The notes: a model not told the origin generated them from the sequence alone. Counted from the first letter of the stretch, positions 10,869 to 22,459 are shown. The stretch: DNA of 64,000 nucleotides from Dermacentor variabilis (GCF_050947875.1 NC_134573.1:33625615-33689614), one strand, 5' to 3'. Numbers and translations are program-made.

Positions 10869-13800
10869 ATGGATACACAACTTATTCAATGGAACGCCAG
10901 AGGTCTTCTTAGAAACCTTGATGCTGTGCAAGAACTTATCCACGAACACAATCAAAAAGTGCTATGCTTACAGGAAAAACACTTAAAATGGAAACACACA
11001 AGCTTTCTCCGACAGTATCTTACGGTTCGCAAAGATCGCAAAGATGCTGCCGTTTCATCGGTCGGTGTTGCCAGTGTAATTTATAAAAGCATAGCATGTC
11101 AAAGTTTACACCTACAAACGCCCCTTGAAGCAATGGCGATTCGAGTTGGTCTCCTAAACTCATCACCATTTGCTCGCTTTTCGTACACCCACATTACCAA
11201 GTAAACAAACATGAACTTCAGTCTATTATAGATTAATTGCCAGAACCTTATGTTGTTCTTGGCGATTTCAATGCACACAGCTGCCTGTGGGGCGACTGTC
11301 ATATAGATGCGCGAGGTCGTCTTGTTGAACTGTTCCTTTTTTCTTCTGTTGCGTGTCTGCTGAATAAGAAAGAACCCACATATTACTGTCTTGTGAACAG
11401 AAACCTTTCTTTCATTGATCTTAACATAGTCTCCCAGTCTATACTACCTGAACTTGAATGGGAAGTTACCATCAATCCTTACGGGAGCGACCACTTCCCC
11501 ATACTGCTAAGAACATCTAATGAAAACGAATATCCACCACAGGCTCTTAGGTGGAAGTTTGATACAGCCGATTGAAAGAAACTCAGAACTCTTACTAGTA
11601 TCTAATGGACTGACATGTCTTCGTAAGGAATTGATGCTCCTGTGGATTATTTTACAGCCTTCATAATAGATGCGGCATCTAAATGCATATCTGAAGTGGT
11701 TTGGCACGCAAACGGCGTGTCCCGTGGTCTAATGACGAATGTAGGATCGCTCGTAGGAAACAGAACAAAGCGGGAGGGGGGGGGGGGGTTTGCTACGCGC
11801 TTCTCCCACTGCAGAGAATCTTATCAGCTTTAAGAAAGCAAAGTCCCAAGGCACGAGAACGCGCCGACAGGACAGAAGAGAGAGTTGGCAGAAGTTTTTA
11901 TCGGGTATCAACTCGTACGTAGATGAGGCCAAAGTCTGGAACAGGGTTAATAGTATAAGAGGGCGATAAACATATTCACTCCCTTTGGTAAACACGCAGG
12001 GCGATACCTTGCAAGACCAGGCAGACTCGCTTGGGGAGCACTTTGGAAGCGTGTCAAGTTCAACCCATTATTCAAAATCCTTTCTCAAATATAACCAAAT
12101 AGAAGAATGCAAGCCATACATAAGAAAATGCCGACAGAATGAACCGTACAACTGTCCTTTTAGTATTGCCGAGTTGAGAGCTGCCTTGATCGCGTGCAAG
12201 AGCTCTGCACCGGGATCTGACAGAATCATGTATGAAATGATCAAAAACTTGCACAATGACACGCAAGTTACACTACTCGCATTTTCAGTACTATTTGAGC
12301 TGTAGGGTACCTTCCAACCACATGGAATGGAGCCATTATGGTCACTGTTTTGAAGCAAGGTAAAGACCCTTGTTCTGTGGCAAGTTACCGCCCGATAGCC
12401 CTCACAAGTTGCCTTTGTAAAGTATTTGAAAAAAATGATTAATCGGCGACTCATCCATTTCCTTGAACTGAGAAAAATGCTTGATCCCTGTCAATGTGGC
12501 TTGAGAGAAGAGTGGTCCACAACCGATCATCTTGTTCGTATTGAAGGAAATATCCGTGATGTGTTTATACAAAAACAGTTTTTTTATCCATATTCTTCGA
12601 TATGGAGAAGGCGTACGATACAACGTGGTGCTACGGAGTCTTGAGAGACTTGTCAGAAATGGGCATTAATGGCAATATGCTAAACCTAATAGAAAGCTAT
12701 TTGCCCAATCGCACCTTCCGGGTAAAAGTCGGCAATGTACTGCCACGCGCTTTCATACAGGAAACTGGTGTGCTCAGCTGCACACTCTTTATTGTTAAGA
12801 GGGCAACACTTCGTGCTTCATTACCACCGGCCATTTTTTATTCCATCTACATGGACGATATTCAAATAGGTTTCAAATCATGTAACCTCGCAGTGTGCGA
12901 GAAACAGGTACAGCATGGCTTGAACAAAGTGTCAAAGTGGGCAGAGAAAAATGGATTTAGAATCCATCCTCACAAAAGTTTTTTTTTTTACAAAGAGAGG
13001 CCTGGGGCCAATCCTTGTATATAACTGTGTGGACAACAAATACCTGTCAACAATGAGCATAAATTGCTAGGTATCATACTTGACTCCAGGCCTGATTTCA
13101 TTCAACACATTAAATGTATTAAAGAAAAATGTTTAAAGGCAATAAACTTACTGAAATTTCTATCCCACACAAGATAGGGTAGGGACTGGAAGTGTTTGAT
13201 GACTCTGTATAAGAGCCTAATTTGATGACTATTGGACGATGGTGCCGTCGTATATAACTCTGCCGCTCCGAACGCGCTAAAGGTGCTAGATCCAGTCCAT
13301 CATCTAGGTATCCGCTTAGCCACTGGCGCTTTCAGAACAAGCCCCATTGAAAGAACACGGCAAGCTGGGCGAGTTGGGTGATTGAACATGTATTTGGAAG
13401 TACACAATACGAGCGCAGCTCGTATTGTGTACTTTCGCTCATCCTTCGTCCTAGTTGCGCTGCCCACCTATAGGAACATGCCCATTGAAAGCTTATATGC
13501 CGAATCAAATGCGTGGTCACTCCACTTACAGAGAACATTCATCAGCCTCACATATTTTCTCACAATGCACTCTAATCACGAGCATCCCTGTTTTATTACC
13601 GTTAATGATATGCCATATGCTTCACTTTTTCGTAATCGTTCCTCTGTAAGACAGCCCTTTTCATTGCACGTGAGGGAGCTTAGCGTTGAAATGGATGTCT
13701 CACTCCTCGAGCATCGCTTAATCCATCCAACCAAGCTGTTACCCCCTTGGGAGTGGCCGATGGTAGAATGTGACATATCCTTTCTAAAAGTTACAAAGCA

Positions 13801-14630
13801 GGCTCCAGAGGTCGAAATCCGAATGCATTTCCTAGAACTTCAGTATAAGCACTCGTGCACAGAGTTCGACACAGACGCTTCCAAGTCACATGCCGGGGTG
13901 TCCTGCGCAGCCGCCGGTCAATACTTCGCGGAATCCGATGTACTGCATCCTGAAACAAGTATCTTTATGGCCGAAGCCTACGCAATATTGTCGGGTGTGA
14001 TGTATATAAGGAAATCAAAACTCCAAAAAGCAGTTATATACAGACTTTCTAAGCGTAGGGAAGGCTTTGATGTCACTCTGCAAGCACAAAAATCCAGTCC
14101 TTGCTGAACTATATTCCTACCTGTGTAAAGCTTATCTATCTAATCAGCATAATACTATATTCATAAATCCCCGTAACAATATGCTGGGTGTCTGGCCATA
14201 GGGGCATCGACGGCAACGTTCTGGCAGACGAGATGCCCACGTCAACTGCATCGCATGCTGTTAATCCTACTGCTGCTGCCCCTGTTACAGATCTGAATCC
14301 TTTCTTACGAAAGAAACTTTGAAACCACTGGCAACGCATGTGGGACGCAGAAACAAATAATAAGCTGTGCGTGATAAAGCCACAGCTAGGTTTTTGGCCC
14401 TCGGCTACAAAATCACGGCTAACAGATGTCCTATTCAGTCGTCTGAGAAAAGGACGCAGATTTGATATTCAAAATTTTCAACTTACTGGAAATGAACCTC
14501 CAACCTGTGATAGATGTGGTGAAAGGCTGACCGTCCTTCACGTTTTCCTGGAGTGTCGGGAGGCTGAAGCTGAGAGAAACTAACATTTTCCTCTTGCATA
14601 CCGCTATTCTTTCCCTTTTCACGCCGCTAT
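10869..14630 (+). pseudogene. I-clade LINE ORF2: endonuclease, RT and RNase H (main part)
   Basis: The ATG at 10,869 opens QWNARGLLRNLDAVQEL. Endonuclease motifs: QEKHL (canonical QETHL, glutamate kept), VLGDFNAHS, and GSDHFP at about 11,490. The RT begins near 12,140 (CPFSIAELRAALIACKSSAPG). Motif A is FFDMEKAYDTTW (about 12,595-12,630), motif B is reduced to ETGVLSCTLFIVK, and motif C is SIYMDDIQIGF (about 12,850). RNase H includes FDTDASKSHAGVS and MAEAYAI (13,865-13,990). The C-terminal finger is PTCDRCGERLTVLHVFLECR (14,500-14,560). The reading ends at HAA (14,620s), where the large element is inserted; the last 31 codons are at 22,364-22,459. A poly-G run at 11,775-11,788, several stops and a perfect hairpin at 13,399-13,433 mark decay. 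Confidence 0.85.
13399..13433. repeat. Perfect 16-bp-arm hairpin inside the RT C-terminal region
   Basis: The arms AGTACACAATACGAGC (13,399-13,414) and its exact reverse complement (13,418-13,433) are separated by GCA. The hairpin overlaps coding sequence of the I-clade ORF2. One arm may be a templated inverted duplication made during repair. Confidence 0.7.
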
Positions 14631-14659
14631 CCCTTACAAAAATGACTTTAGACTGTCTA

Positions 14660-16290
14660 TAGAAAGTCTATAGACTTTTCATAGACGACCTTTCCTTTCT
14701 ATAGATTTGGACTTTTGTTGATATAAAGTCTATAGACTGTCTATAGACGAAAGTCGATAAAGTTTCTATTTCTTTTTGTCTATTCGCAGTCTATAGACGG
14801 TCTATAGAAAAAAGTCGATAAGGTGTTTGTTTCCTTTTTGTCTGCTTCCCCTCTATAGAATGCCTACAGACGAAAGTCGACACAGTCTCTATCTATTTTT
14901 GTCCATACTTTGTCTTTAGACTTTCTATAGACGAAAGTCGATAGGGTTTCTATTTCTTTTTGTCTATTCGCAGTCTATAGACGGTCTATAGAAAAAAGTC
15001 GATAAGGTGTTTGTTTCCTTTTTGTCTGCTTCCCCTCTATAGAATGCCTACAGACGAAAGTCGACACAGTCTCTATCAATTTTTGTCCATACTTTGTCTT
15101 TAGACTTTCTATAGACGAAAGTCGATAGGGTTTCTATTTCTTTTTGTCTATTCGCAGTCTATAGACGGTCTATAGAAAAAAGTCGATAAGGTGTTTGTTT
15201 CCTTTTTATCTGCTTCCCCTCTATAGAATACCTACAGACGAAAGTGGATACAGTCTCTATCTATGTTTGTCCATACTTTGTCTATAGACTTTCTATAGAC
15301 GAAAGTCGATAGGGTTTCTATTTCTTTTTGTCTACTCGCAGTCTATAGACGGTCTATAGAAAAAAGTCGATAAGGTGTTTGTTTCTTTTTTGTCTGCTTC
15401 CCCTCTATAGAATACCTACAGACGAAAGTAGACACAGTCTCTATCTATCTTTGTCCATACTTTGTCTATAGACTTTCTATAGACGAAAGTCGATAGGGTT
15501 TCTATTTATTTTTGTCTATTCGCAGTCTATAGACGGTCTATAGAAAAAAGTCGATAAGGTGTTTGTTTCCTTTTTATCTGCTTCCCCTCTATAGAATACC
15601 TACAGACGAAAGTGGATACAGTCTCTATCTATTTTTGTCCATACTTTGTCTATAGACTTTCTATAGACGAAAGTCGATAGGGTTTCTATTTCTTTTTGTC
15701 TACTCTCAGTCTATAGATGGTCTATAGAAAAATGTCGATAAGGTGTTTGTGTCTTTTTTGCCTACTTCCCCTTTATGGACTACCTATAGACGAAAGTGGA
15801 TACAGTCTCTATCTATTTTTGTCCATACTTTGTCTATAGACTTTCTATAGACGAAAGTCGATAAGGTTTCTATTTATTTTTGTCTACTCGCTGTCTATAG
15901 ACGGTCTATAGAAAAAGTCGATAAGGTGTTTGTTTCTTTTTGTCTATTTCCCCTCTATGGACTACTTTTAGACGAACGTCGATACAGTGTCTATTTATTT
16001 TTGTCCATATACTTTGTATATAGACTTTCTGTAGACGAAAGTCGATAAGATTTCTATTTCTTTTTGTCTACTCGCCATCTATAGACGGTCTATAGAAAAA
16101 ATTCGATAGGGAGTTTGTTTCTTCTTTGTCTACTTCCCCTCTATATGGGCTACCTGTAGACGAAAGCCGATACAGTTTCTATTTATTTTTGTCCATACTT
16201 TGTCTGTTGACTCTCTATATTATGGACAATAGTCGACAAGGTTTCTATTTTTTTCTCTACTCCTGGTGTATTGAATGTCTATAGAAGAAA
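14660..16290. repeat. 184-bp higher-order tandem array (three ~61-bp subunits)
   Basis: The marker GTCGATA after GACGAAA recurs at 14,753, 14,937, 15,121, 15,305, 15,489, 15,673, 15,857 and 16,041, spaced exactly 184 bp each time. Each 184-bp unit consists of three related subunits of about 61 bp, each with a (C/T)TATAGA-type core, a GTCGATA or GTCGACA box and a T-rich tract. Divergence rises toward the inner end. The array occupies the left subterminal part of the large element. Confidence 0.9.
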
Positions 16291-16299
16291 GTCGATAAT

Positions 16300-16650
16300 A
16301 TGTAATTCCGAGTTCCCATACCCCCCGCCCTCTGCGAACGCGATGATATGGCACTGGTTCATGCACGACGGCACCGCAACCCTGGCGCGGCGGGCAAACC
16401 GTGCAGACTGCTAGTCTGCGTTTGGTGCAGCTGCACCGAACGAGGATCGCGGCGGAGCAGGCACCGTCCGAGTCACCAAGGTCTTCCAGGCACCCGAAGG
16501 CCCTAAACCTGGCTGCTTCCCGGACGTACACTTCGCGAAGACCAGGTGGTGAAGGTCAGATGGTGAAGATGTGGCAAAGGGGGTGAATAAGTGGCGAAAG
16601 CCCGCAGACCAGGTGGTGAATTCACCACCTCTGAGTTGTCGTGGTCTTGC
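16300..16650. other. GC-rich block with a 20-bp perfect palindrome
   Basis: The composition changes sharply at the inner end of the array. AGGTGGTGAATTCACCACCT at 16,611-16,630 is a perfect palindrome, and the half-site AGGTGGTGAA also occurs at 16,544-16,553. It could be a binding site for a dimeric protein or a remnant of another repeat. No coding frame is convincing. Confidence 0.5.
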
Positions 16651-16857
16651 ATGTCTATAGATTAACAATAGACAAACATCGTTAATCTGGGCCCAACCCG
16701 TGTACGCTGTAACCAAGCGCAGGTACCGGTGGATAATACATAGCTGCATTTGATATAAGCCACTAAAGTTGTATACTGCTGAGATTGCTATAGAGCCTAT
16801 TTGTAGACTTTAGTATACACATAGTGTATACCTCCGCATTTGTTGACCACATATGAT

Positions 16858-17050
16858 CTACGTAGTCACTCTCGGCAATCCCAAGACAGTCTTCACAGTT
16901 GTCGCATCACTTTTGCGGCAGTAGAATAACGGAAGCAAAACGCCGATCCAATTGTTAAAATATATGTTATGAACGCCAGCTTCAGATACAAGTGGATTCG
17001 AAACAGGCATCAAGCTAACAGCAAAGACACTCGTAATGTTTGTAGCTGAC
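16858..17050 (-). pseudogene. Possible piggyBac-like transposase fragment
   Basis: The minus-strand frame reads VHNIYFNNWIGVLLPL and then TVKTVLGLPRV before a stop. The pattern H-x-(I/L)-(Y/F)-F-(D/N)-N-(W/F), followed some 30 residues later by TVRxxR-like sequence, is the neighbourhood of the second catalytic aspartate of piggyBac/PGBD transposases, here with Asp replaced by Asn. I cannot find the first or third catalytic aspartate regions. The match is short and could be chance. If real, it lies inside the element with CCCT ends and would hint at its origin. Confidence 0.35.
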
Positions 17051-17599
17051 AAAGCGGACTTTGTGAATGTGCCATGAACCGATGTCGCGCATGTGGTGTT
17101 CGCGTTGTGTGTCGTCCGATTCTCGGATACTTTTCACATTGTCTTCATATCTCGGCTGCGTCACTAACATCGGGCGCCTTTTGTTGCCTAATATCCTGCA
17201 CTATAAACTCATCAACGTTTCTCATTCACTTAAAATAGGTGCCAAATTCTCTGAGCCCAACCAGTATTTCGCCGGCGGTATGCCTGCGCAGCCACGCATA
17301 TGAGTACCTCAATGCTGTACTGATTGCTTTGACCTATCATCGGAACAGAAAATTAGCACTAACATACGTGCGGGCATCACATTTAGCGGTACGCTGGAAG
17401 ATATGCTACAAATACGCTGTATTACTCATCGACGCTGACAATAATGCGTCTAAAACGTCTGAAGGGCACCGTAACGGCTTTTACAAACAGCGCATTCATG
17501 TTAGCGTTCCAGTCTGATACGATAGCCCACAGCGTTTGTCTTACAACCTGCCAGCGCATATCCTTCGTCCACGAAAAAAATGCATAACGAAAAATAAAA

Positions 17600-17880
17600 G
17601 CCACCCGTTCCGGCGCGCATGGCGCGCAGAGAGAGAAAGAGACAAAGAAAAAAATGAAGGAGGAAAAGGCGCTCACACTCCTCCGAGCGCGCACGCCCTC
17701 CGCGCGGAGCTCCTGCGCATGCTCGGAGTTCTTGCGCATGCGCGGCGGTGCGCCGTCTCAACGGGCGCGCCAGGCACGTAAACGGTTGTACCGGTGTGCG
17801 GTGTCTCCCTGAACGTTGGTTTCTGTGTATGCGTGTCTTCTTTGTGGCATCACAAGTCAACTACATTGAATGGTAAGCTT
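17600..17880. promoter_or_regulatory. CpG-rich, promoter-like block with NRF-1/ewg-like sites
   Basis: This is a G/C- and CpG-rich island in an A/T-rich element. TGCGCATGC occurs at about 17,714-17,722 and again within TTGCGCATGCGCGG at about 17,732-17,745; TGCGCATGCGCA is the consensus of NRF-1 (erect wing in insects). Downstream, at about 17,870, TGAATGGTAAGC could be a splice donor. A promoter for a transposon gene is an inference only. Confidence 0.3.
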
Positions 17881-19019
17881 TATCAAAGACGTTTTGCGTC
17901 AATACCTCATGATTATGTGAGCGCATTTCGTAGCGCGAACCGGCTGCACGTAGCGCAGGCGACTCGGGTATAGTGTCGGTTTGTCGTTGACATGGTTTGA
18001 TAACGCGCTCCTGTTCTCGCTTCTACTATACGGAATGTTTTACGGCGAGCGATCGCTCGTGCTTGTTGATTTTATCATTATAGCTTAGGTGCGTAAAAAA
18101 GGAAGTACACCATGTTTTAACTTGATACTGAGCTACCACTAAGCGGATTGTGTGTGTTGGGCAGCCAGTGTGGTAGATCTCATTTAGTGGCGCTTGATCC
18201 GGCCGCGATGAATGCTGCACCGTATGTGTAGCGAAATTCTCGTGCCACGCTTTACGCATATATCTCGAAATTGTGTTAGCATCAAGAATTTTCAAACAGA
18301 CAGGCATAGTTGAATAACTGCTAGCGTACTAGGATGAAAGGCCGTGTTTGCGGGGCATGCATCAGCAGTGTGTGCGCTGCCGTTTTCGCATAGTTTAAAA
18401 GTAGCAGTATTTTTAAGGTTCCTGGCAACCAATCTAAATAATTTTGGGAAGTTACAGCAAGCAAAACACGAGACTTGAAGAAATATCTAGTAGAAATCTC
18501 TAGATTCACCCAATCTATTTATATGCAACCACAAACGCTTTTGGAGCATGAAACTTGCGATAAGCTTAGTCACTTGCAGCTCCGCAACTTAGCCGAAAAA
18601 ATTAGAGAACAATAAATTAGTCGCTCCGGGAACACCTTTACACGTTTCAAACTGAAGGCATTGCGTTTGACGGTAGTTGGAAGATTTGTTTTTGTCTCTT
18701 TTTTAAACAATTTAGCAGCAGAAGTTATCTTTCGAGCTATATGAAAAGCGTTAAGCGGCTTCCGATGCTTCGGCGTTCTGTAGTTTACGTGCTCTTAATC
18801 ACAAGGCAGCTGCTGGCGCAGATTCGCATTGTGCTAATCGTGCATGGTATGAAGCCATTGTCGTGCGTAATAAGTGTTCCGGTTTTCATTACTGTTGCAT
18901 GTAGCGCCGTCGTCTTGGACAGACTGCATACAATATGCGCTGTACAAAAGAAAAAAAGAGCCAGATTATCAATTTGGTGGTCTTTTCTAAGTAGATAACG
19001 CACAGATTATTCAAATAAT

Positions 19020-20935
19020 TCAGTGGGCATTGCATTTGTTCTACCCTTATCAACACACCTAAGAGATCGTAACATGTTTTAGTTGATAAGTAACCTGATC
19101 AGTACGCCCCCATTCATGTGCATTCTACTGAAAGTGTGGCAAATGTATTCATCTCGAAGTATGAGAAAAGAGACATTGCAGACTGTTCTAAGCGGAAGTA
19201 AATTGCAAATCTTAACGTGATTGTTCAAAACTGCAGTCAGTATGCTGAGCATGTTCGTTCGGCACGGGCATATTGTATTAACACCTGAAAAATGTGCACA
19301 GTCCAGCCGGGTATCTTTGTTTCAACAAGTATTATTATAGGAATCGTTTGGGATTCTCGCATTTCTTTTATTTTTATAAGTACACTGTGTGTCACATGAA
19401 CCTGTCCTAAAACGAAACGTACCGTTGCTGGCACCGGCGACCATTACGGTTGTCTAACTGCTTATCATACTGTAGTATAACGAAACATCATAATGGTACT
19501 GATTAATATTCCCATGTAGTCTTTAGTCAGAGGTAAACAAAGTTAACTAGAGGCATAAGTGATGAGAGCAAATTATATTGAAAACTACTACTGAAGCGTA
19601 AAAATAACTAATTGTATAACTCATTGTATAGTTTTTTTTCACATTGTTGCATTTGCTTTACGTGTGTCTCTGTGTCTTCCGTGCTGTACTCGTGTGGCCA
19701 TCAATTACGAACTTGCCGAAGCCCTTGTCAGCTTTATTAATCAAGGGATTCAAGTCAGTTGAATCTAACACTGCATGTCAAGTGACTGACGTGTTATTCG
19801 TTTTATCTAAATATTATGGACTGGCAGTACTTGGCAAGCATTAAACCACAATATTTTTTTTATTGCACTTAAGCTGCAGGCGTCATAGATTGCCAGAAAA
19901 TTTTCATGAGAACAGCCAGGGAAGGCTTGGAAAAAGATCGGGAAATTTTAAAATGGCCACATAGGTATGCTGTCTTGTTATATGTCATAAAAAGTTTCCA
20001 GAGAATCTCTGAGTTAAATATATTTTTAAAACGTTTCACCTGATAAAAATTGAAGGAAATTGGTTCCATTTATTGAAAAATAAAAGAAAGTCAAGCTTAA
20101 TGACAAGGCATTTCTTACTCAATATGTGTTTTTTTTGCGTTAACTAAACGTCCTGAACCTCGATAGCCTAGAAAAAATTTTCATCTTTCAAAGCACCTTA
20201 AATAATTTACTGTAATAGAATTCATTCGCACTATACTATCAGTTCTGTTTCCTAGGAGGTGCATATCTGTCGTGCCATGACACAAAGTGCTCGTGTGGTA
20301 TTTCGGGTGCTCATGTGGTATACCTAACTTGGAAACCTGTTAGCACGCCCAAGAGGCCTCATTACCTGTAACAAATTAAGTGACCATATCGATACAATCA
20401 GCCCATCTGCCTTCCGTTGAAGTTATGGCCAATCACCCATTCATTTAAAAGTATGAGAAAGACATTTAAATGTGTATTAAGCAAAATAAATTACAATCTT
20501 AGGCATGATACTGTGAATATTCCAGTCACGTCTTCTGAAAATATCCCTCTGCACGGGCATACTTAACTACCAGCCAAAAAAAATGTACAGACAGCCCAAC
20601 TGGGTAACGTTTCAGCAATAAATATAGAGACCATTTGGGATAAGTACAATAATGCATCATATATGAACGTGTCATAAAAGGGAACATACTGTTGCTGGCA
20701 CGAGCAGCAGTTCTGACTGTTTAATTGTTCACCATACCATGCAATAAAACATTCTATAAAGGTGCTGATTTGTATTGACAAGCAGCCATTAGTCATAGTT
20801 AAACCGCATTAAGTATTGACTTCGATGGTTTGAGCAAATATATTAAGCTGCTTAATGAACACACAAAGAATATACACTTGATATTTTTGCCTCATATTGC
20901 TGCATCTACTTATTTGCAGCATACACCTGCAGCAC
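19020..20935. repeat. Diverged direct duplication, offset about 1.28 kb
   Basis: 19,130-19,680 and 20,450-20,910 align along their length with indels. Shared anchors include GCACGGGCAT (19,262; 20,551), TTTGGGAT, (C/A)GTTGCTGGCAC (19,424; 20,691) and CACATTGTTGCAT / CTCATATTGCTGCAT. The offset is 1,267-1,289 bp. Both copies are A/T-rich and without long frames. The duplication is older than the sequence similarity within the terminal arrays. Confidence 0.65.
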
Positions 20936-21339
20936 CTTTGGGACTAATGACACAAAGGTCAAGGCCAGCCTGGCGACCATGCTTGCCAAGGAGTAGTGTA
21001 AATATTTAATCTGTTTCCATAATAGCATACGACATGAATTTAAGGAATTCATCTATTATATCGAGCAATAAAAACGGTGAATGCATTGCTGGCGCATTTG
21101 TTTTATTTTTCGCACTGCATGATTCAGCACTATATAAGTTCTTTCTGTTTGTGCAACATATATGAAAGTACAGCTGGTTCAGAAGCATTATTAATCTACT
21201 AACGGTAATGCATAAGTGCAGATGAAAAGGAACAGGTGCACATGCATAAATACATTCAAAACTTTTTGCTACCGCATGTAAACAAAAATGTAAACTGACT
21301 TGTAGATAGCCGCTATGGAGTTATGGCCTTATACACTCT

Positions 21340-22350
21340 TTGTAGACTTGTCTATAAGATGTCTGTGTATATAGAGTGCCTATAGATTAAAAAAAATAAT
21401 ATTTGTTAACAAATGTCTGCAGAATGTCATAGAAAAAAAGTGTATCGGACTATAAAGTTCTGTTTTTGTAGACTGAAGTCTATAGAATGTCTATAGACTA
21501 TCTATGTACATTTGTATATAGGCATTCCATAGACTTCAGTCTACAAAAGTAGAACTGTATATATAGTTCTACTTTTGTAGACTGAAGTGTATAGAATGTC
21601 TACGGACAAATCTCATCTGTAGACATTCTATAGACTTCAGTCTACAAAAGTAGAACTGTAAGCCTATACACTTGTCCATAGACAGTCTATAGACAGTCTA
21701 TAGACTCAGACTTCTTATAGACTAGTCTATAAAAAGTGTATGGCCATAAGTCTCTAGACTGTCTATAGGCAGTGTATAGACAGTCTATAGACTCAGACTT
21801 TTTATAGACTAGTCTATAAAAAGTGTATGGCCATAAGTCTATAGACCGTCTATAGACAGTCTATAGACTCAGACTTCTTATAGACTAGTCTATAAAAAGT
21901 GTATGGCCATAAGTCTATAGACAGTCTATAGACAATCTATAGACTCAGACTTTTTATAGACTAGTCTATAAAAAGTGTATGGCCATAAGTCTATAGACAG
22001 TCTATAGACAATCTATAGACTCATACTTTTTATAGACTAGTCTATAAAAAGTATGGCGATAAGTCTATAGACTGTCTATAGACTGTGTATAGACAGTCTA
22101 TAGACTCAGACTTTTTATAGACTAGTCTATAAAAAGTGTATGGCCATAAGTCTATAGACTGTCTATAGACTAGTCTAAAGAAATGTCTATAGACAGTCTA
22201 TAGACTCAGACTTTTTATAGACTAGTCTATAAAAAGTGTATGGCCATAAATCTATAGACTGTCTATAGACTAGTCTAAAGAAATGTCTATAGACAGTCTA
22301 TAGACTTCATAGACAAATGTCTATAGACTGTCTATGGACTTTCTATAAAA
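21340..22350. repeat. Right-end TATAGAC array with a repeated perfect palindrome
   Basis: Units of 74 to 100 bp are marked by TGGCCATAAGTCTATAGAC; the marker starts near 21,742, 21,829, 21,905, 21,981, 22,055, 22,142 and 22,242. Every unit contains a 26-bp perfect palindrome centred on TATAGACTAGTCTATA. At 21,470-21,660 inverted copies of CTACTTTTGTAGACTGAAGT face each other. The same TCTATAGAC core appears in the left array, but the units differ, so the two ends are related rather than copies. Confidence 0.85.
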
Positions 22351-22363
22351 ATTTTTGTAAGGG

Positions 22364-22459
22364 ATGTTTCTTGGGCGAGAACCACTCTTTACCACTACAG
22401 CATTGCTCAGTTTTGTGAATGATGTTATCCCCCATGTTATAAGTCCATTACATTCGTAG
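22364..22459 (+). pseudogene. I-clade LINE ORF2, last codons
   Basis: After the large insertion the frame resumes with MFLGREPLFTTTALLSFVND and ends at the stop 22,457-22,459. This is the normal C-terminal tail of the I-clade ORF2 whose main part ends at 14,630. Confidence 0.75.

Larger units (their letters stand above)
14631..22363. mobile_element. 7.7-kb TIR element with subterminal satellite arrays (family unknown)
   Basis: The ends are perfect 13-bp inverted repeats CCCTTACAAAAAT (14,631-14,643; complement at 22,351-22,363). AT lies directly outside both ends (14,629-14,630 and 22,364-22,365). Removing the element and one AT restores the I-clade ORF2 frame, so the boundaries are independently fixed. 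Inside, in order: a 184-bp higher-order array, a GC-rich block with a 20-bp palindrome, a faint piggyBac-like fragment on the minus strand, a CpG-rich block with NRF-1-like sites, an A/T-rich middle with a 1.28-kb diverged direct duplication, and a right-end array with strong palindromes. The CCCT...AGGG ends recall piggyBac, but that superfamily duplicates TTAA, not AT. A 2-bp AT duplication fits some other cut-and-paste groups. No long transposase frame is visible, so the copy is probably non-autonomous or carries a decayed, intron-split gene. Confidence 0.8.

Noticed and set aside
14631..16300. CRISPR-like array suggested by regular 184-bp spacing
   Set aside because: There are no unique spacers; whole units repeat, and the context is eukaryotic. 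It is a tandem satellite.
14631..22363. Centromeric satellite flanking a host gene
   Set aside because: The boundaries coincide exactly with an interruption of a LINE reading frame and carry inverted ends, so it is one insertion.
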